Origin: Jacaranda mimosifolia
Taxonomy: Eukaryota > Streptophyta > Magnoliopsida > Lamiales > Bignoniaceae
Reading direction: 5' to 3'
Length of the DNA: 64,000 nucleotides
Assembly (NCBI GenBank): GCA_018894105.1
Contig: CM032127.1
Span: forward strand, 1,955,001-2,019,000
Shown in pieces: positions 48,722 to 62,283 of the stretch. Both the position numbers and the translations under genes were made by a program. How positions within the stretch are numbered: the stretch's first letter is position 1; every line of letters begins with the position of its first letter. Below the pieces are notes generated by a model that was given only the letters and a program-made list of their open reading frames with translations, was not told where the DNA came from and did not search any database.

Positions 48722-50763
48722 ATGATTTTTCGCACCAAGCTTTCCCGCCAATTCGTCGGCAAGAGCAGAAACCACTACCGGCAAGAGCAAACCCTCATCA
48801 ATCAGCTTTATTCCTGTTGAAACAGTGCAAATCAACCGGATTAGTGCAGCAAATCCACACGCAAATGCTCATTCATTCCGTTCAAATGCCCATGCCGAAC
48901 TTCTTGCTTTCGAAAATTATTGATCTGAAAGATCTTAGCTATTCCACTCTTTTGTTCCCCCAAGTCCCCATTAACAGTTACGCGTTCAATATAATGATCA
49001 GGGGTTTTGCCACAACATGGCAAAAGTTTGATCTTGCCTTGGAATTTTTTGTCAGGATGAAAACTTCAGGAGTAAAGCCGGACAATTTCACATACCCGTT
49101 TGTTTTTATATCCTGCGGGAATGTTTTAACCTTGAGATTAGGAAGTTTAGTCCATTGTGAGGTTTTGAAGAGTGGCCTGCTTTTGGACTTTCATGTGGCT
49201 CATTCTTTGATCACGATGTACTAGCTGTGTAGAGAGATGGGATTTGCGCGGAATGTGTTTGATGAAATGAGTGGGAGGGATTCGGTGTCATGGAATTCAA
49301 TAATCTCAGGGTATTCGAGGTTGGGTTTTGCTGGAGAGGCTGTGGAAATGTTTGGGAAAATGAGGGAAGTAGAATTTGAACCTGATGAGATGACCCTCGT
49401 GAGTGTGCTTGGCGCGTGTGGGGATTTGGGGGACTTGAATCTGGGGAGGTGGATCGAGAAGTATGTAATGGAGAAAGGGATGGAACTTAATTCCTATATC
49501 GGTTCTGCTTTGATTAATATGTATGGGAAGTGTGGGGAATTGGAGTCAGCAAGGAGGGTTTTTAATTGCATGGAAAAGAGAGCAGTAGTCACTTGGAATG
49601 CCATGATTACAGGGTCAGTATATTTTTGTTTGCAGTCTTTCTTCTTTGGAATGTCCTCTATTGTCTTGCTGTCCATTTTCTCATGATACAAGTCTTCATG
49701 TTGGGTTTTTTACTCCTTTTCCACTTATGGTGATTATAAATTTAATGTGCAACAGATATGCACAAAACGACAGTCAGATGAAACTCTCTCATTATTTAAT
49801 GCCATGAAGGAGACTGGGCCAGAACCTAATGAAATTACGTTGATCGCAGTTCTGTCTGCATGTGCTTCAACTGGTGCTCTGGATTTGGGGAAATGGATTG
49901 ATGAATATGCTTCAAAAAGAGGACTTCAGCATAACATTTATGTCGCTACAGCTTTGGTTGACACGTATTCAAAGTGTGGGAATTTGGAATATGCATCAAA
50001 AGTTTTTGAAAACATGCCTCAGAAAAATGAAGTTTCTTGGAACACAATGATCTCTGCACATGGTTTCCATGGGCGAGCGGAAGAGGCACTCACCCTATTT
50101 CAGCGCATGTTGGAGGGGAAAGCTGCACATCCGGATAATATCACATTCATTGGGGTGCTTTCTGCATGTGTTCATGCTGGTTCGGTGGATGAAGGCCGTC
50201 GATTATTTAATTTAATGAGCTCATCTTTCGGGGTGACTCCAAAAGTTGAGCACTACTCATGCATGGTTGATCTTCTATCTTGTGCATGGCTGGTTTATGA
50301 AGCTTGGGACTTCATTCAAAAGATGCCACAGAAACCAGATGAGATTTTATTAGGGGCACTGCTTGGTGCCTGCCACAAGCTCAAAAATGTAGATATTGGT
50401 GAAAGGGTCATGCAGCTTCTCCTAGAAATGGAGCCTTTGAATTCTGGAAACTATGTTATCTCATCAAAAATATATGCCAATATGAGGAGGTGGGATGATT
50501 GTGCTAGGATGAGAGTCTTAATGAAACAGAAGGGTGTCACTAAAACTCCAGGATGTAGCTGGGTTGAGATGGATGGCCATTTTCGTGAGTTTCATGCTGG
50601 CGACTTGTTAGTTGAAAATGCAGAAGAAATTCATCGAGTTCTTGACATGCTGTACGAGGACATGAGAATGGAAGACAACATTGATGTAGATCTCCTGTAT
50701 GAAGGTATGGATTTTAATTTCTCATATTGGATGAAACTTATTTACAGGATCTTTATTTGGTAA
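48722..50763 (+). pseudogene. PPR pseudogene (copy of 42462-44544)
   Basis: Three lesions separate it from the intact gene. One T is missing from the T run at about 48807-48809, shifting the frame after about 28 codons to a stop. TCG became TAG at 49222-49224 (Ser to stop in ITMYS). In exon 2 one base is lost at about 49768 (acaaaatggacag versus acaaaacgacag). The intron (49614-49755) keeps GT-AG. The remaining open segments still read as PPR motifs, with substitutions such as LLSCAWLVYEAW for LLSRAGLVYEAW. A functional full-length product is not possible without correcting all three. Confidence 0.93.
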
Positions 50764-51549
50764 ACCTTATTTCAGAATGTCAATTGCTTGAAGGACAGCA
50801 ACTCATGAGTCTCATCTTTGTGCTTATTTTTTTTTCTCCTTTTATATGTCTTTTGCAGCTGTCCGCCTACTTTTGCCAGATTATAGACCTCACTTCACAT
50901 CCTCAAGTATTTTTCTTTAATTTAGACTTCCAAATTGAAGATATATAAGGGTCCACAGAGAGGAAACCTTGAAGTTTTCTAAAGCATTTACCTGACTGTT
51001 GCGATGCTTGAATGACGGCATAGATGCTTCAAGAAGCGATTAATAGAACAGCTGGCATTAGTGTCAGGTATGGTTTCATACTGCATTTTCTCATGAGTCT
51101 TAAGTTTGGATAATTTCCTTATGCTTCCTTTGTTACTCTAACACTAATGCCATCAGCATATTAGTGACTTTCTGGATGTTGCTCGATGGAAACCTGTTGG
51201 AGCAAGTGCAATATTGCTGAGGACAATCACAAAAAAAATTTCAAATAGGGCACCATTTTCCAGTTTGCTTTTAACCAGAAGTTCCACTCACTAGAATCTG
51301 GTGGAGAAAATTATCACCAGAACTCTTCTGAGGTCATCTTTTGACAAGGCTCTAATACTACTAGGTGCCTTTGCATAAAACACTGTATTGAAGTCTAGGT
51401 AACAGATAAGAAGTCATCTATATGAGACATAATTTAATGACAGATGAAATCTTGGATAGATAATGGCACAAGTATGTATATATATATATATATATATATA
51501 CATATTTATTTCATTTCTTTTTGAAATTTTTGCTGACTGGAATTATGAT
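50764..51549. other. Convergent 3' region, copy 2
   Basis: Counterpart of 44545-45296, plus a TA microsatellite at about 51477-51500 not present in copy 1. Confidence 0.6.
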
Positions 51550-53823
51550 TCACAGCAGAGAATGATAATCAGAGAGCTGTAAAGTCATTGGACTAGATGA
51601 AGAAAACTTGTTACTGCAGTTCTGAAGAATATGCAAACAGTCCTTCATGGATGGCCTATTAGAAAGTAATGCAGCAGTGCAAATGACTCCAAGTCGGAAA
51701 ACTGCAATAATGTGATCCATGTAAATTGTTTCCTTGATCTCAGCATCTAGAGCGTCAATAACAGCACTTGCATTCCTGTAACGTAATTGAGCCCATCCGG
51801 CTAGGTTCATATGATCTCCTTCGATAACAGCTTCCCTTCCAGTAGTCAATTCAAGTAGAACCACTCCAAAGCTATAAACATCGCTCTTTGTGTTCACTTT
51901 TGTTGTGTAGGCATACTCTGTAGTTCAACGTTTGCAAGTTTTAGCATAATGAATACGTGGAAATGAAATCATGAAATCGTGTCTACATGTTTGAATATGT
52001 AAAGTACATACCGGGGGCAATGTAGCCAAAAGTTCCAGCTACACCAGATGCTGTTTCAGTATCTCCATGCCTGGTAAGCAACTTTGCTAGTCCAAAATCT
52101 GCTATTTTTGCATTGAACTCTTTATCCAGGAGGATATTTCTGGATTTAATGTCTCGGTGTATGATAGGTGGAGAGCAGTCATGATGCATATAGCAAAGTC
52201 CTTGTGCTGCTCCAATGGCAATATGCAACCTCGTTGGCCAATCCAACTTTCTGACTAAATTATTACCATCCCTCTTGTTACTGTGCAGCCACCGGTCAAG
52301 ACTATTGTTCTCAAAATATTGGTACACAAGAAGCTTCAAATCCTTGCCTGAGATACAGCACAAAAGCTTTACTATATTGTAATGACGAATATTCCCCAGT
52401 GCACGAACTTCTGCCAGAAATTCCTTCTCAAGCCTGTGGTCTGATTTTCTGGCATTCGATATACTTTTGACAGCAACATGACAGCCTGTTTGGTTGATCA
52501 AAACTCGGTACACCTTTCCTGACCCTCCATCTCCAATCACGTTTTCATCTTTCAAACTCGACAAGATCTCAGTTTTATTGAATTTCAACCTTTGAAACGA
52601 AATCATCCTCCACTCTTCTTTGTCTTCCGGAGGAGGACCAGAGGGCCAAATTTTCTTGAATATTGCAGCAATCCTCTCATGCGTCTTCTTAATCCAGCAT
52701 TTTCTTGCCAAGTAGTAAAGTATAGCGAACCCTACAATCCCAGAGCCAACTGTTTCAGCTATAATTATGATAAAATGCTTATTGGAATCATCATGCCCAA
52801 AATTGCATTCTAGAAACTCTTGAATTCTAGAATGAAAGCACAAGTTAGAAGGGCAACTCGGCAGACCATGAGTCCTGTTGTCAGAACAGAGATTGGAAAC
52901 GTCCAAGCAGTTCTCATTAAAGTCTGACTCACAAACTCATAAGGTATTTTTCCTGAGAATCTATTGGAGCAAAGCCAAAGTTTACTTATAGACTTAAAAT
53001 TAAAAACATTTTCTTTGATGTCTCCAGATAGCTGGTTGTCAGACAAATCCAAGGCACTCAACGCAGGTAATTCCCCTAAACTTCTCGGTATTGTGCCATT
53101 TAAATGGTTGTGAGTAAGATTTAGCTCTTCTAAACTGAACAAATCCAACTGTTCTGGCAGTGGACCAGACAAGTTGTTATAACCTAGTGACATATGGTAC
53201 AGTTGATGCATATTGAACAGCCCCACGGGGATTGTACCACTGAGTGCATTCATGGATAAATCCAACCGTATAAGATTGTATAGATACCTCATATCATCAG
53301 GGATTGTTCCATTCAACTGATTATCAGAGAGATCAAGAGACTCTAAACTTCTTGCTTCAATTTTTGTTGGTATCCCACCGTACAATCTGTTCCCATGCAG
53401 ATATAAAAATCGAAGCCTTTTCATTAGAAAAAACTGACCTGGGATTGTGCCGGAAAGAAAGTTCAATGACAAGTTCAAACTTTCTAGATTCGAGCAGTTG
53501 CATAGACTAACAGGTATATCTCCTGATATGTTATTCTTGGACAGGTCGATTGAAAGGAGGCTTTTGAGCTGACATATCGCTGATGGGATTGTTCCACTTA
53601 TGTTGTACTCTGATAAACGAAAGCCGGTGACTGCACCAAAAGTGCATTCGACTTCTGGCCACTCGCATGGAGACGATGTTGGGTTCCATGACTCAAGTAA
53701 TGATGGATTATTCCAATGTTGCTTCAAGCTCAATAGAACTGTCTGTTCAGAAGACAAATCTGCTGTTGAAATTACTTTAAGATAGAGAGGAACTAGTAGG
53801 ATGAAGAGGAAAAGGTGTGCCAT
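51550..53823 (-). pseudogene. LRR receptor-like kinase copy with one frameshift
   Basis: Exon 1 spans 53823-52012 and exon 2 51917-51550, with splice sites and the APE junction kept as in copy 1. One base is missing near 52921-52927 (tctcgactcac in copy 1, tctgactcac here), in the cysteine-rich cap after the tenth LRR. The upstream frame then runs through a short unrelated tail to a stop at 52810, giving a 337-residue protein of signal peptide plus ten LRRs. The downstream frame keeps the transmembrane helix and a complete kinase (GDGGSGKV, VAVK, HRDIKSRN, DFG) but has no signal peptide. It is either a pseudogene or, less likely, a gene for a secreted LRR protein. A base-calling error at this one site would make it intact, so it should be checked. 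Confidence 0.85.
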
Positions 53824-54986
53824 GGTTGCAAAAGCAATGACTTGAAACTCAAATCCTTTTGATATATACCAAGTCAAGTCAATTCACATAGTTATGTCTT
53901 TGTGTGTTTTTGGCTTTTTCTTTCCTTAGACATTTTAGCTCCTCCCTGAACATGATGAACTGGGAGTCAAGGTCAATGAAGGGATTCTATGTAAAGTAAA
54001 GTATAGGTTATTAAATTCCACCCACACAAAAGAGGTATTTATTTAGGTGTATTATCTCTTCATAAATGATAAAGAAATGTCATTCCACACCTAAAGGTCA
54101 ACGAAGGGCTGCAATGTAGAGCAAAATATGGATGATTTAGTTCCACATGTATAGTAATCCCTTATAAATGACAAGAAAATCTGGAAATGTCACTCCACAC
54201 TAGTTATAATTTGCAAAAAGCAGAACTTGTTTTGTTCCATTTATACCCATTACCATAATATTATCTTGTCTGTTCAGATGTATGAAACAGATTCATGAAC
54301 CTAAGAATTTTGATCTAAAAATAGTGAACTTATGTCTCTGCAAGATAAAATTTTCAACTCAAGGAGGAATACGCACATGGGAATATCAGCCTAAAATTCA
54401 ATAGTCAGTAGTGCCGTTGTTGAATATGTGGAAGTCTTGAATGTGTGCATCTTGCTTTGGCTTTGATTTTCAAAGCAATGAAGGTAAAAGTTGAATTTGA
54501 ATTCTTTTTCCTAGTGTGTTTCACATTGTGGGTTCCACCTGTGGACTTGCAAAAAACATGGCATCCAAGGTTAATTGAAGGCCATTACAAACTATCCATT
54601 CAAAGCAAAAAGAATGTCATTCCACACATTTTTCAGGAATATAGTCCTCAATTCAGATACCTGGACCAGTTCCATGGACATCACTATTTTGCCTGAAAAC
54701 AAAACATTTGAAGTGTCTCCAACTTACTACGTTGCATTCAAATCAAAACTCAAACTATCAGGAAACAGATAAAGATCCCAAAAAAAAAAGGAAAAAATGA
54801 AGAAGCAAAGTCCAAAGTATTCTACATGCAGCAGAGCTATAGATTCTTAATGCATGAGACTCCTAGACCACAGCACAATACCTTCTTCACATTCATTGCT
54901 AAAAAAGAGAACAAATTACCAAACAACTGCAATAGCAGAAAAGACTATCTTTTTCTTCTTATTTGATGAAACCACAACAGCTTCTC
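53824..54986. other. Intergenic: kinase copy 2 promoter and permease 3' flank
   Basis: 53824-54010 is the duplicated kinase upstream region. 54011-54960 has no supportable gene; short ORFs lack family motifs. The last part is the permease 3' UTR. Confidence 0.5.
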
Positions 54987-57546
54987 CTAATCCTTAACCT
55001 GAAATGGCTTGTAGGTACTCAGAGCCTTACTAAGTCCTGCAATAGAGCCACAGGCAGCGGCCACTGCAACGAGAAAACAGACGGTGTTTATGAGCCGAAG
55101 GCCGAGCCATGCTCCCGTCCACCTCTTGATTTTGTTCCTAGCAATATACATTTCTATTGGAAAATATACTGTCAAAGGGAAGTACCCTATAGCCCCAAGA
55201 AACGCAAGTACGTCGTTGAAGAAGGGCAATGCCAAAGCAACAACCGTGGCAAGAACAACAAGCAGACTTCTCCATATCAGTCTGAAAAAGTTAACACCAA
55301 ACTTGTGACTTTGGATGCCTATGATGTACTCTCTGGTTATAAAGTTCGACTTAGGCCACTTCGTCTTGGCCCAAGTTTCAACCAAGCTAAATATGGGCTG
55401 TGCAAATACCTATGAAGTGAAAAAAATTGAAAAACATGTGAGAAAAACTTTCTTGAAATGGAACAATGGATTATGAGATGAGATCTTGCTGATGGAAAAG
55501 ATTTTCTCCACCTGATATGCTCCAACTAGGTGCAGCACAATGCAGGCGTTGGCTAGATCCACCAACCAGAACAGCTCAGAGAATCCAAAGCCGGTTAGTA
55601 AATTTCCAGGGGCGTCATTCCCGAAGGCAGCATAGCCAAGGCAGCCACACAGCATGTAGAAAACGGTTGTAGTCGAAACTGCAATAACGTTGGCCTTTTT
55701 CATGACTTTGTTTTCCGGAGGTGTTGCTTTCAGTGTATCCTTAAGATGAAGCAGAGAATGCAAGATGAGTAAAAGAGTATTTTTGGAACTAAATAGGTTG
55801 GCTTTATCTTTCATATTAAGCAAGCTTAAGAAAAATATAGTTATGTTCATTTGCATGAATGTGTTTCCTTCACCTGAATTTCAACCAAAATTTGAGAATA
55901 AGTGTAAGCAAAAGCAATATCACCAAATGCTCTAAACATTCTCCAGGTCTTCTCTGCTGCTGATAAACCTATGCCAACTTCTGCACCCATAAGGCTGGTT
56001 CTTTGTCCTTGCCCTGCTCAGACCATAAACCATCATCAGTTACGAATGGGCCGAGATCAATTAGTATGATCTTAGCGGATCCACATAAAGGATAAGGAAA
56101 AACGTACTCAGATTCATAAAATGTCTATTTAAGAGTGTTTTGAACAAGAGCAGCAAAATGAATGGGCCGATCCTTTGAATTGCTTAAAGAAAACTCATAA
56201 ATTGGATAGAGCAAGAAACCAATTATGAAGAACAGATCACCTGAAACAACTTTTGCAAAGGCAAGTCCGAATCCTATAGACGAATACGCAAAAGACATAA
56301 TAGCTGCAACAATAGAGAGGATAGATAGCTCATGGAAGTTGGGAATTTGAGAGAAAAATATTTCAAGAATTCCCATTCCGATCATGTAAGGATTGTGGGA
56401 GGCACCGCATGGAGCTTCATGGCCTCTTTTGTGAAAGCAATTTGATTTCTGGATCGCGCTGAAATATACACAAAACCATCAACCTCTTACAATTGGCAAT
56501 ATCAACACAATCTCATGGTATTCTACATAAGCTTTTTAGCATACTTACGCCATGCTTATCGATGCTGTGATGGTATATCCAATTAACGTACCACATAGGT
56601 TGACATATTGGACCACAGCACAAGCCATATACATCGTTCGACCTGATTAATTCAGACAACATGTGACTTCACAAGAGCTGCAACAAAGGACAAAACTAGT
56701 AGTCCTATGAGATGAGCATGGCTGGTTATGTATTTACCTAGGTTGTTTTTGACGACTTCCTTGTATGTATAGTTCCGTTTGCCAGTACCAGGGGATCGAT
56801 AACAATCTGCCAGAAGCCCGGAAGTATATGATGTGATGCCAGAGAACATTAGAAGAGCTGCCACACCGATAATCCATCCGAGCTGTGCCATTCCCCAGGC
56901 TAGAGATAGAACTCCAGATCCTATGATTGCTGTAATTATATGTGCACTTGCAGTCCAAAGGTTCCCTAAGTAAGACAACATAAGAAGAATTCTCTTTCAA
57001 GAACATGTGGTGATACAACAAGTATTATGGAAAAACCCCATTCATCTCTTTTTTGCTTATGGTAAAATACTAACTAATGTTAGAGATAAGCATATCTTAA
57101 GCTTCTATATATGCATAACGGTATCCAAACACTTGATGGTGTTGTTTTCTTTGGTCAAGAAGATCATATATATGAACTAGAACTAGTTCCCATCTTCACT
57201 TTCTTGTCAAATAGACATTTGAGAACAAAAGCTGCATGAATATTCCAATAATGGGGGAAATAAAGCTAACTACTCTTCTTGGGTGACAATTAAGTTTTAA
57301 ACACAAGTTCTCAAGTCCAAAAGTAATTGAAACTTTCAAGAAAGAATAACAATAATAAGAACTCAAATGGAGAAGAGCAAAATGAGAAATGGGAGTAAAA
57401 AAGAACTCAAATGATTCTCAATTTTCTTAGTATTACTGTTTTAAAATACCTGTCCTCTTGGGCTTCCCATCATCATCTACTTCTCCATTTTCAAGATTCT
57501 GAGTTGCCAAGCCAGACTCAGTACCCTCTACTTCAAATTCTTTCAT
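54987..57546 (-). CDS. AAP: Amino acid permease, AAP family
   Basis: Seven exons on the minus strand, 57546-57450, 56965-56738, 56642-56549, 56458-56241, 56013-55874, 55739-55512 and 55409-54987, have GT-AG borders and agreeing phases. They encode 475 residues, the usual AAP length. The N-terminus is hydrophilic and acidic (MKEFEVEGTESG, EVDDDGKPKRTG). Family landmarks are LWTASAHIITAIIGSGVLSL (first membrane helix), AWGMAQLGW, YTYKEVV, GYTITASISMAAIQKSNCFH, MSFAYSSIGFGLA, DIAFAYTYSQILVEIQDTLK and FWLVDLANACIVLHLVGAYQ. About ten to eleven membrane helices are expected. These proteins import neutral and acidic amino acids with protons at the plasma membrane. Where usual AAPs have a Gly/Tyr-rich stretch after YTYKEVV, this one has YMACAVVQYVNLCGTL, a normal variation. 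The subtype cannot be fixed by eye. Confidence 0.93.
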
Positions 57547-58267
57547 TATTTAGTTAAAATCCTCCTTAACCCTTTTCTCTCTGCACCAAAATTCAGTACT
57601 TGGCCTGCTTCTGCAACAGAAATGAGAACAAGAAAGCCTCCATGCAGATTAGATATCCCATTGTTTTGGCCATAAAAGCCAGATTTTATAGCCCTTGCAT
57701 GGACAAATATATTAATATAGTACTATCTATGTCTTAATCACCAAAAAGAAAAGAAGTTCGGGTGTTGGGGGGGTGGGGTGGAGATGAGATAGTGTGGTGA
57801 TTTCATACCAGCAAATCTGTCAATGATGAATAAAGTGAAGAGGTGAAAAAGGTGGTACTTTTTTGAAATATTTAGCACAGAAACTTAGGTGGTAAATGGA
57901 AATATCTACATGAAAATGCACCCCAGAAGTTGACCCTTTTTTCCTGTATTTGCAAGATAGATGTTAATTTATGACAGCAGGGGAAAAATTTCAGACAATG
58001 TGCCAAAGTGATTAAATGTGCTTCAACTACCTCTTTTATAACTACATAGAAAAGATTGACATGTCTTTCTTAGTTCTCCTGCATTCATTCCATCATTATG
58101 GAATTCATAGTTTTTCTTGACATTTGAACTGTAATAACACATATGGGGTGGAGCCCCTTTTTTTTTTTTTCGTTTTTTTGTGGGGTTGGGGGTGGAGGGG
58201 TGGGGGTTGGTTTGGGACATTACATTTTTTTTAATTTATTTATTTTTACTTTATTATTATTTTATTT
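57547..58267. other. Permease upstream region
   Basis: Probable 5' UTR and promoter of the permease up to about 57720, then low-complexity DNA with G-rich runs (about 57760-57785 and 58170-58215). Confidence 0.4.
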
Positions 58268-58982
58268 ATACCATTAATAAAGCGTGAGGGTCTTAGTGGT
58301 GTATTTTGGAGTGTTGAGACTAAAATGCCCTTAATTATTGTTTTAACTCCTTATAACTACACAAATAACTATCAATTATTTTATTCCACTACCATCCCAC
58401 TACTATCCACTAACACTATTTCACACTCACTTTCTGCACAAAAGATATCTGGCGATTGTATATGCATATCATTCATTTCTGCAGAATTTAATTCATAGTT
58501 ACTACCATTGCTTTGAGGTACACTAATTTTTATGTTATGTCTCTCTCATTCTTTTTCAGTCTTTCTCATAACATAAGTTTATGTGTGGGTTTCAATAATA
58601 TTGAATGTTTCTGGTGGTTACTAATGAAAAAGATTTGTAGTGTTTGAAATTGTACAATACTCATGTGAAGTTTTCCATTCAAACTGGTGGCGCTTTATTT
58701 TGTGAATATATATGCTGCATATTATTAAGGTCTTCACATCCTCCACAATCATCAAAATAAGACATAAACATTATTTATTATTTAAATAAACAGTATTAAT
58801 TGGTTACCATTCCTCTTTTAACACATATGTTTATACTTTGTGTGGACAAATTTTATAAGAATTTTATTTTGTGAATCCAATTTTTCTTTACATTAAATTT
58901 TGTACTTGATATATATATGTATGTATATTAATTGTGCTTCACTTTTAAAATGCACATGCATCGAGTATGTACCATTAGCTAG
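58268..58982. mobile_element. Helitron-like non-autonomous element
   Basis: Starts ataccattaataaagcgtg and ends with cgagtatgtaccattagCTAG before T, the Helitron 3' signature. Length is about 715 bp. A second element at 62284-62993 has the same start word (attaataaagc), a similar 3' end (acatgca..atcg.gt..ac..CTAGT) and almost the same length. The 5' TC is degenerate here and no TSD is expected for Helitrons. Confidence 0.5.
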
Positions 58983-61734
58983 TTATTATTATTATTGAGT
59001 GATGGGATTTGAGCCTCAAACTGTTGAGTTTACCTGGTTGTAGAATTATTAAAATTTTAAAAATAAATTACTAAGTTGAACTGTACCATAATAGTATGAA
59101 TTTTCCAAAGGCTTGGGTAGTGTTAGGATATGTTTTTTCTTTGATTTTATTATGTGTTTATTATGTATTTTGGGAAAATGAATGTTGAAAGAATTGTGGA
59201 AGATTGTGAAATAAAGGTTGGGGAATGTGATTGATATTTAGTTATATTTTCTGAAATAGTTAAAAAATGAGTTTTGAAAATTCTGATATATTTGGTTATG
59301 TTTTGAATGAGACATTTTATACTGTAGATGTCAAATCAATAGTTTTATGTTGGTGTTTGAGGTGAAATTTGAGTTTAATAATTTTTTTAAATATAATAAT
59401 AATAATAATAATAATATATTGTGTACATATGTATATGTATATAGTGGAATAGAAAAATGAAGAGGGCGTTTGTGATATTAACCAAACAAGACAAGAAATT
59501 TTAGAGTGTGAAATAATAAAATAAAATAAAAAACAATTGCCATATTTGAGAATATTTTCCCAGAACCATGGCGTTCCGGGGAAATATTCCCAAACAAAGC
59601 CTTGGCAATATGTCCACCACTTTAAAATGAAAATTCAATTTCATCAAATGAGGAATCTAATTTCAGAAACAAACAAATAAATACAATAAAAAGGAACCGA
59701 GAGAATTTCTCACATAAAATTTAAATTTTTTACAATAATAACGAAACTAATTTTCATGAGGCACACGACTTTATTCTTTTTTTTTTTTTTTCCTTCAATT
59801 TTATATGGAAATGGGCCATGGGATTTCAAATTGGATGATCAAAATTTGCTAGCATAAAAGTGTTTGTACCAAATCAAGAATGCAATGATTTCAATTCTCC
59901 TAATTGGAGAATATGGTGAGATTGGATCACTTCAGTTCTTCTTGAGTTGATAGTGTTGTCCCATATTATATTGTCGTGATCCTATCTAAAGGTTTCTTTC
60001 TATGGATTATATTATATCACAATATATTATTAAATTATACATATGATATTAGTACTGTATTTTATGGTACTAATATATATTCATTCGACGATTCACAATA
60101 AAATTAGGTAGATATAATAGTGGCAAATGAGTGTGTTGGGTTGCATTTGGTTTGGGTTTACATGGGTTAAGATAAATAGGTTAAAAGTGGGTTGGATTAG
60201 GTTTGAAATGATTTCAATAGAAAACAAAAAAATTGATTTAATTTACTTATTTCAAAAAATTAATTTCAAAGACTATAATAATACTATTATGCCTTCTATA
60301 CTCTATTTAATATATAATTTTATAATATAATGAGATAATTTATTAAATTAATTAAGTTTTTTGAATGGACTCATTTTGAACCCAAATTTGATACAATCCA
60401 TATAAAACCCAGCCCACTCAAACCTACTTTTGATAAATTGGGCCCAACACAATCCAAAATCATATGGGTTGAATTGAGCTATTGAATTCTAACTCAAATT
60501 GACACCCATAGATAGATATCTGAGTGAATGATATAAATTTTTTATTATATTCTCATTTAATAATATTCTATATATTGTAAATATTAAATAATCAGAATAG
60601 CAAATTGATGATAAGCACACTCCCATGAAAAGTTAGTCTGCCAATAAAGCTTTCTAGTGGGAGAATTTTCAACGTTGTACAATTATGCAACCATCAGGGC
60701 ATCACTAAGACAAGCATTCTTTGAAGAGGCACTCCAATTATTAAACTCAATTTCATAGACATTATATTTGAAAGAAAAAAAGATGGGCACATATTCCTGT
60801 TTGAAAATTTTAAGAAGCAATTATCAAGCATTGGAATAAAGCAAAGTAAATCCTAAAAAAAAGGCATTATAAGTGATATTAATTTCAGTAATTGAAGAGA
60901 GCAAAAGGGATACTAACCTGGGACTTTTAAATCTTTGCTGGACCACTTGAAATCAGGGTAAAGCTAACATATGAAGAATCAAGAGAGCAAATGAAGAAAA
61001 TAGCTTAGATCATGAATGGAACAACATGTCCTAACATTTGCTTGTAATAGAAGTGGAATTGTTTGTTAAACCACTGATTTATAACAGAGTTTATGTTGAT
61101 ATGGATCTTCTTTCCTTTACAATCGCATCTTTTCAATTAGTCAACCTAGCGGTTTTTGCTAATAATAGCCAAAAAAATTGAAGTAAACTTTTTAATATGT
61201 AATATGCCCTCATTCTAGATTATTATATTCTTGTTAGATTTGTTGCACTCTTGCCGACTCCTAGTAATGGAAAGGAGAGTGGGCAAGTGAGTGTATCCAC
61301 AGCTAGCCGATTTATCGCACAGTTATAGATCGTTCCGTTGTTGTCTGAGTTTTTGTTGTCGGATCATTCCAATGAATCCAGTCCAACAACAATAATGGAA
61401 GCTGGAGAAATCCAAGGATTCATGACTTAAAATTATTTATCTATTTTTACTCCTTCTCAATAATTTCGTAACATATTTATCAAATATTTTCTAAATTTAA
61501 AATAAGATGCTTCGTAGTAATCACCATGTAATATTCATTCTCTTCATTTTATCTTTTATTGCCTTTTATGATGTCGCACCACCATGCATTGTTCATTCTC
61601 TTCAATTTTATCTTTGATTGCATAACTCGCAAGGAGAGCTAGTATTTCTTACCTAAGAGTTGTTCCATATTCTCGTCAGGAATGTTTGATGCTTCTTGGT
61701 CACCAAATAAATTGTGGAATGAACACATTAAAAA
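58983..61734. other. AT-rich intergenic region
   Basis: No supportable gene. It contains an AAT microsatellite at about 59395-59417, a poly-T run near 59780, the hAT-like element at 60117-60512, and unremarkable DNA at 60513-61734. Confidence 0.4.
60117..60512. mobile_element. hAT-like MITE
   Basis: 396 bp with imperfect inverted ends (atagtggcaaatgag; inverted right end tatgggtgtcaatttgag) and flanks TAGATATA (60109-60116) and TAGATATC (60513-60520), an 8-bp TSD with one mismatch. Internal gggttgg/aacccaa words are inverted. Confidence 0.55.
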
Positions 61735-62194
61735 TTAGGGATGCAAACGAATCGAGTTTTGATCATTTTTTCAGGGGCAAACTCGAGCTCGAATCAAATG
61801 AATCAAGTTCGAGCTCAAGAAATTGAGGCTCTAGCACTTGTTTAGGCTCGACTCGGCTCAATTTGATTTATTAGGCTTGAACTCATAATCAAGCTATAGG
61901 CTCGAGTACGGCTCGGACTCGAGCTCAAAAAGTTAAATTATTTTATAAAAAAAATTAAAATTAATATATTTATATATATATAAATATTTTTTTAAATAGC
62001 CAGACTCGAGCTCGAAAAGTTAAATTATTTTATAAAAAAAATTAAAATTAATATATTTATATATATATTTTTTTTTTAAATAAAAAGAATATAGGCTTAC
62101 GAACTTGCAAACAATAATTATTCGAACTCGAGCTCAAATACTTTTCGAGCCAACTCGTCAAGCTCGCGAGCTGGCTCTATTCATTTGCAACCCT
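61735..62194. mobile_element. hAT-like MITE with perfect 8-bp TSD
   Basis: 460 bp flanked by ATTAAAAA at 61727-61734 and 62195-62202. The ends ttagggatgcaaacgaatcg and inverted agggttgcaaatgaatag form the TIR. Subterminal DNA is dense in ctcgagctcg words, and an 80-90-bp block (ctcgagctc, aaaagttaaattattttata) is repeated in tandem at about 61915-62075. Non-coding. Confidence 0.88.
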
Positions 62195-62283
62195 ATTAAA
62201 AACCCACCCTAATAATCATATCATTGTGTTCGGATTGTAAAGACTCTCAGCCATTCACCATGCTCATCACCATCAACATTTAT

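Larger units (their letters stand above)
48148..54010. repeat. Tandem duplication 2, copy 2 (both genes disabled)
   Basis: About 5.9 kb, collinear with 40971-47720, with nucleotide identity high enough to align by eye throughout. Lesions fall in both coding regions. Confidence 0.9.

Noticed and set aside
54963..55415. 150-codon plus-strand ORF
   Set aside because: It is antisense to the last permease exon, which has clear family motifs and splice sites.
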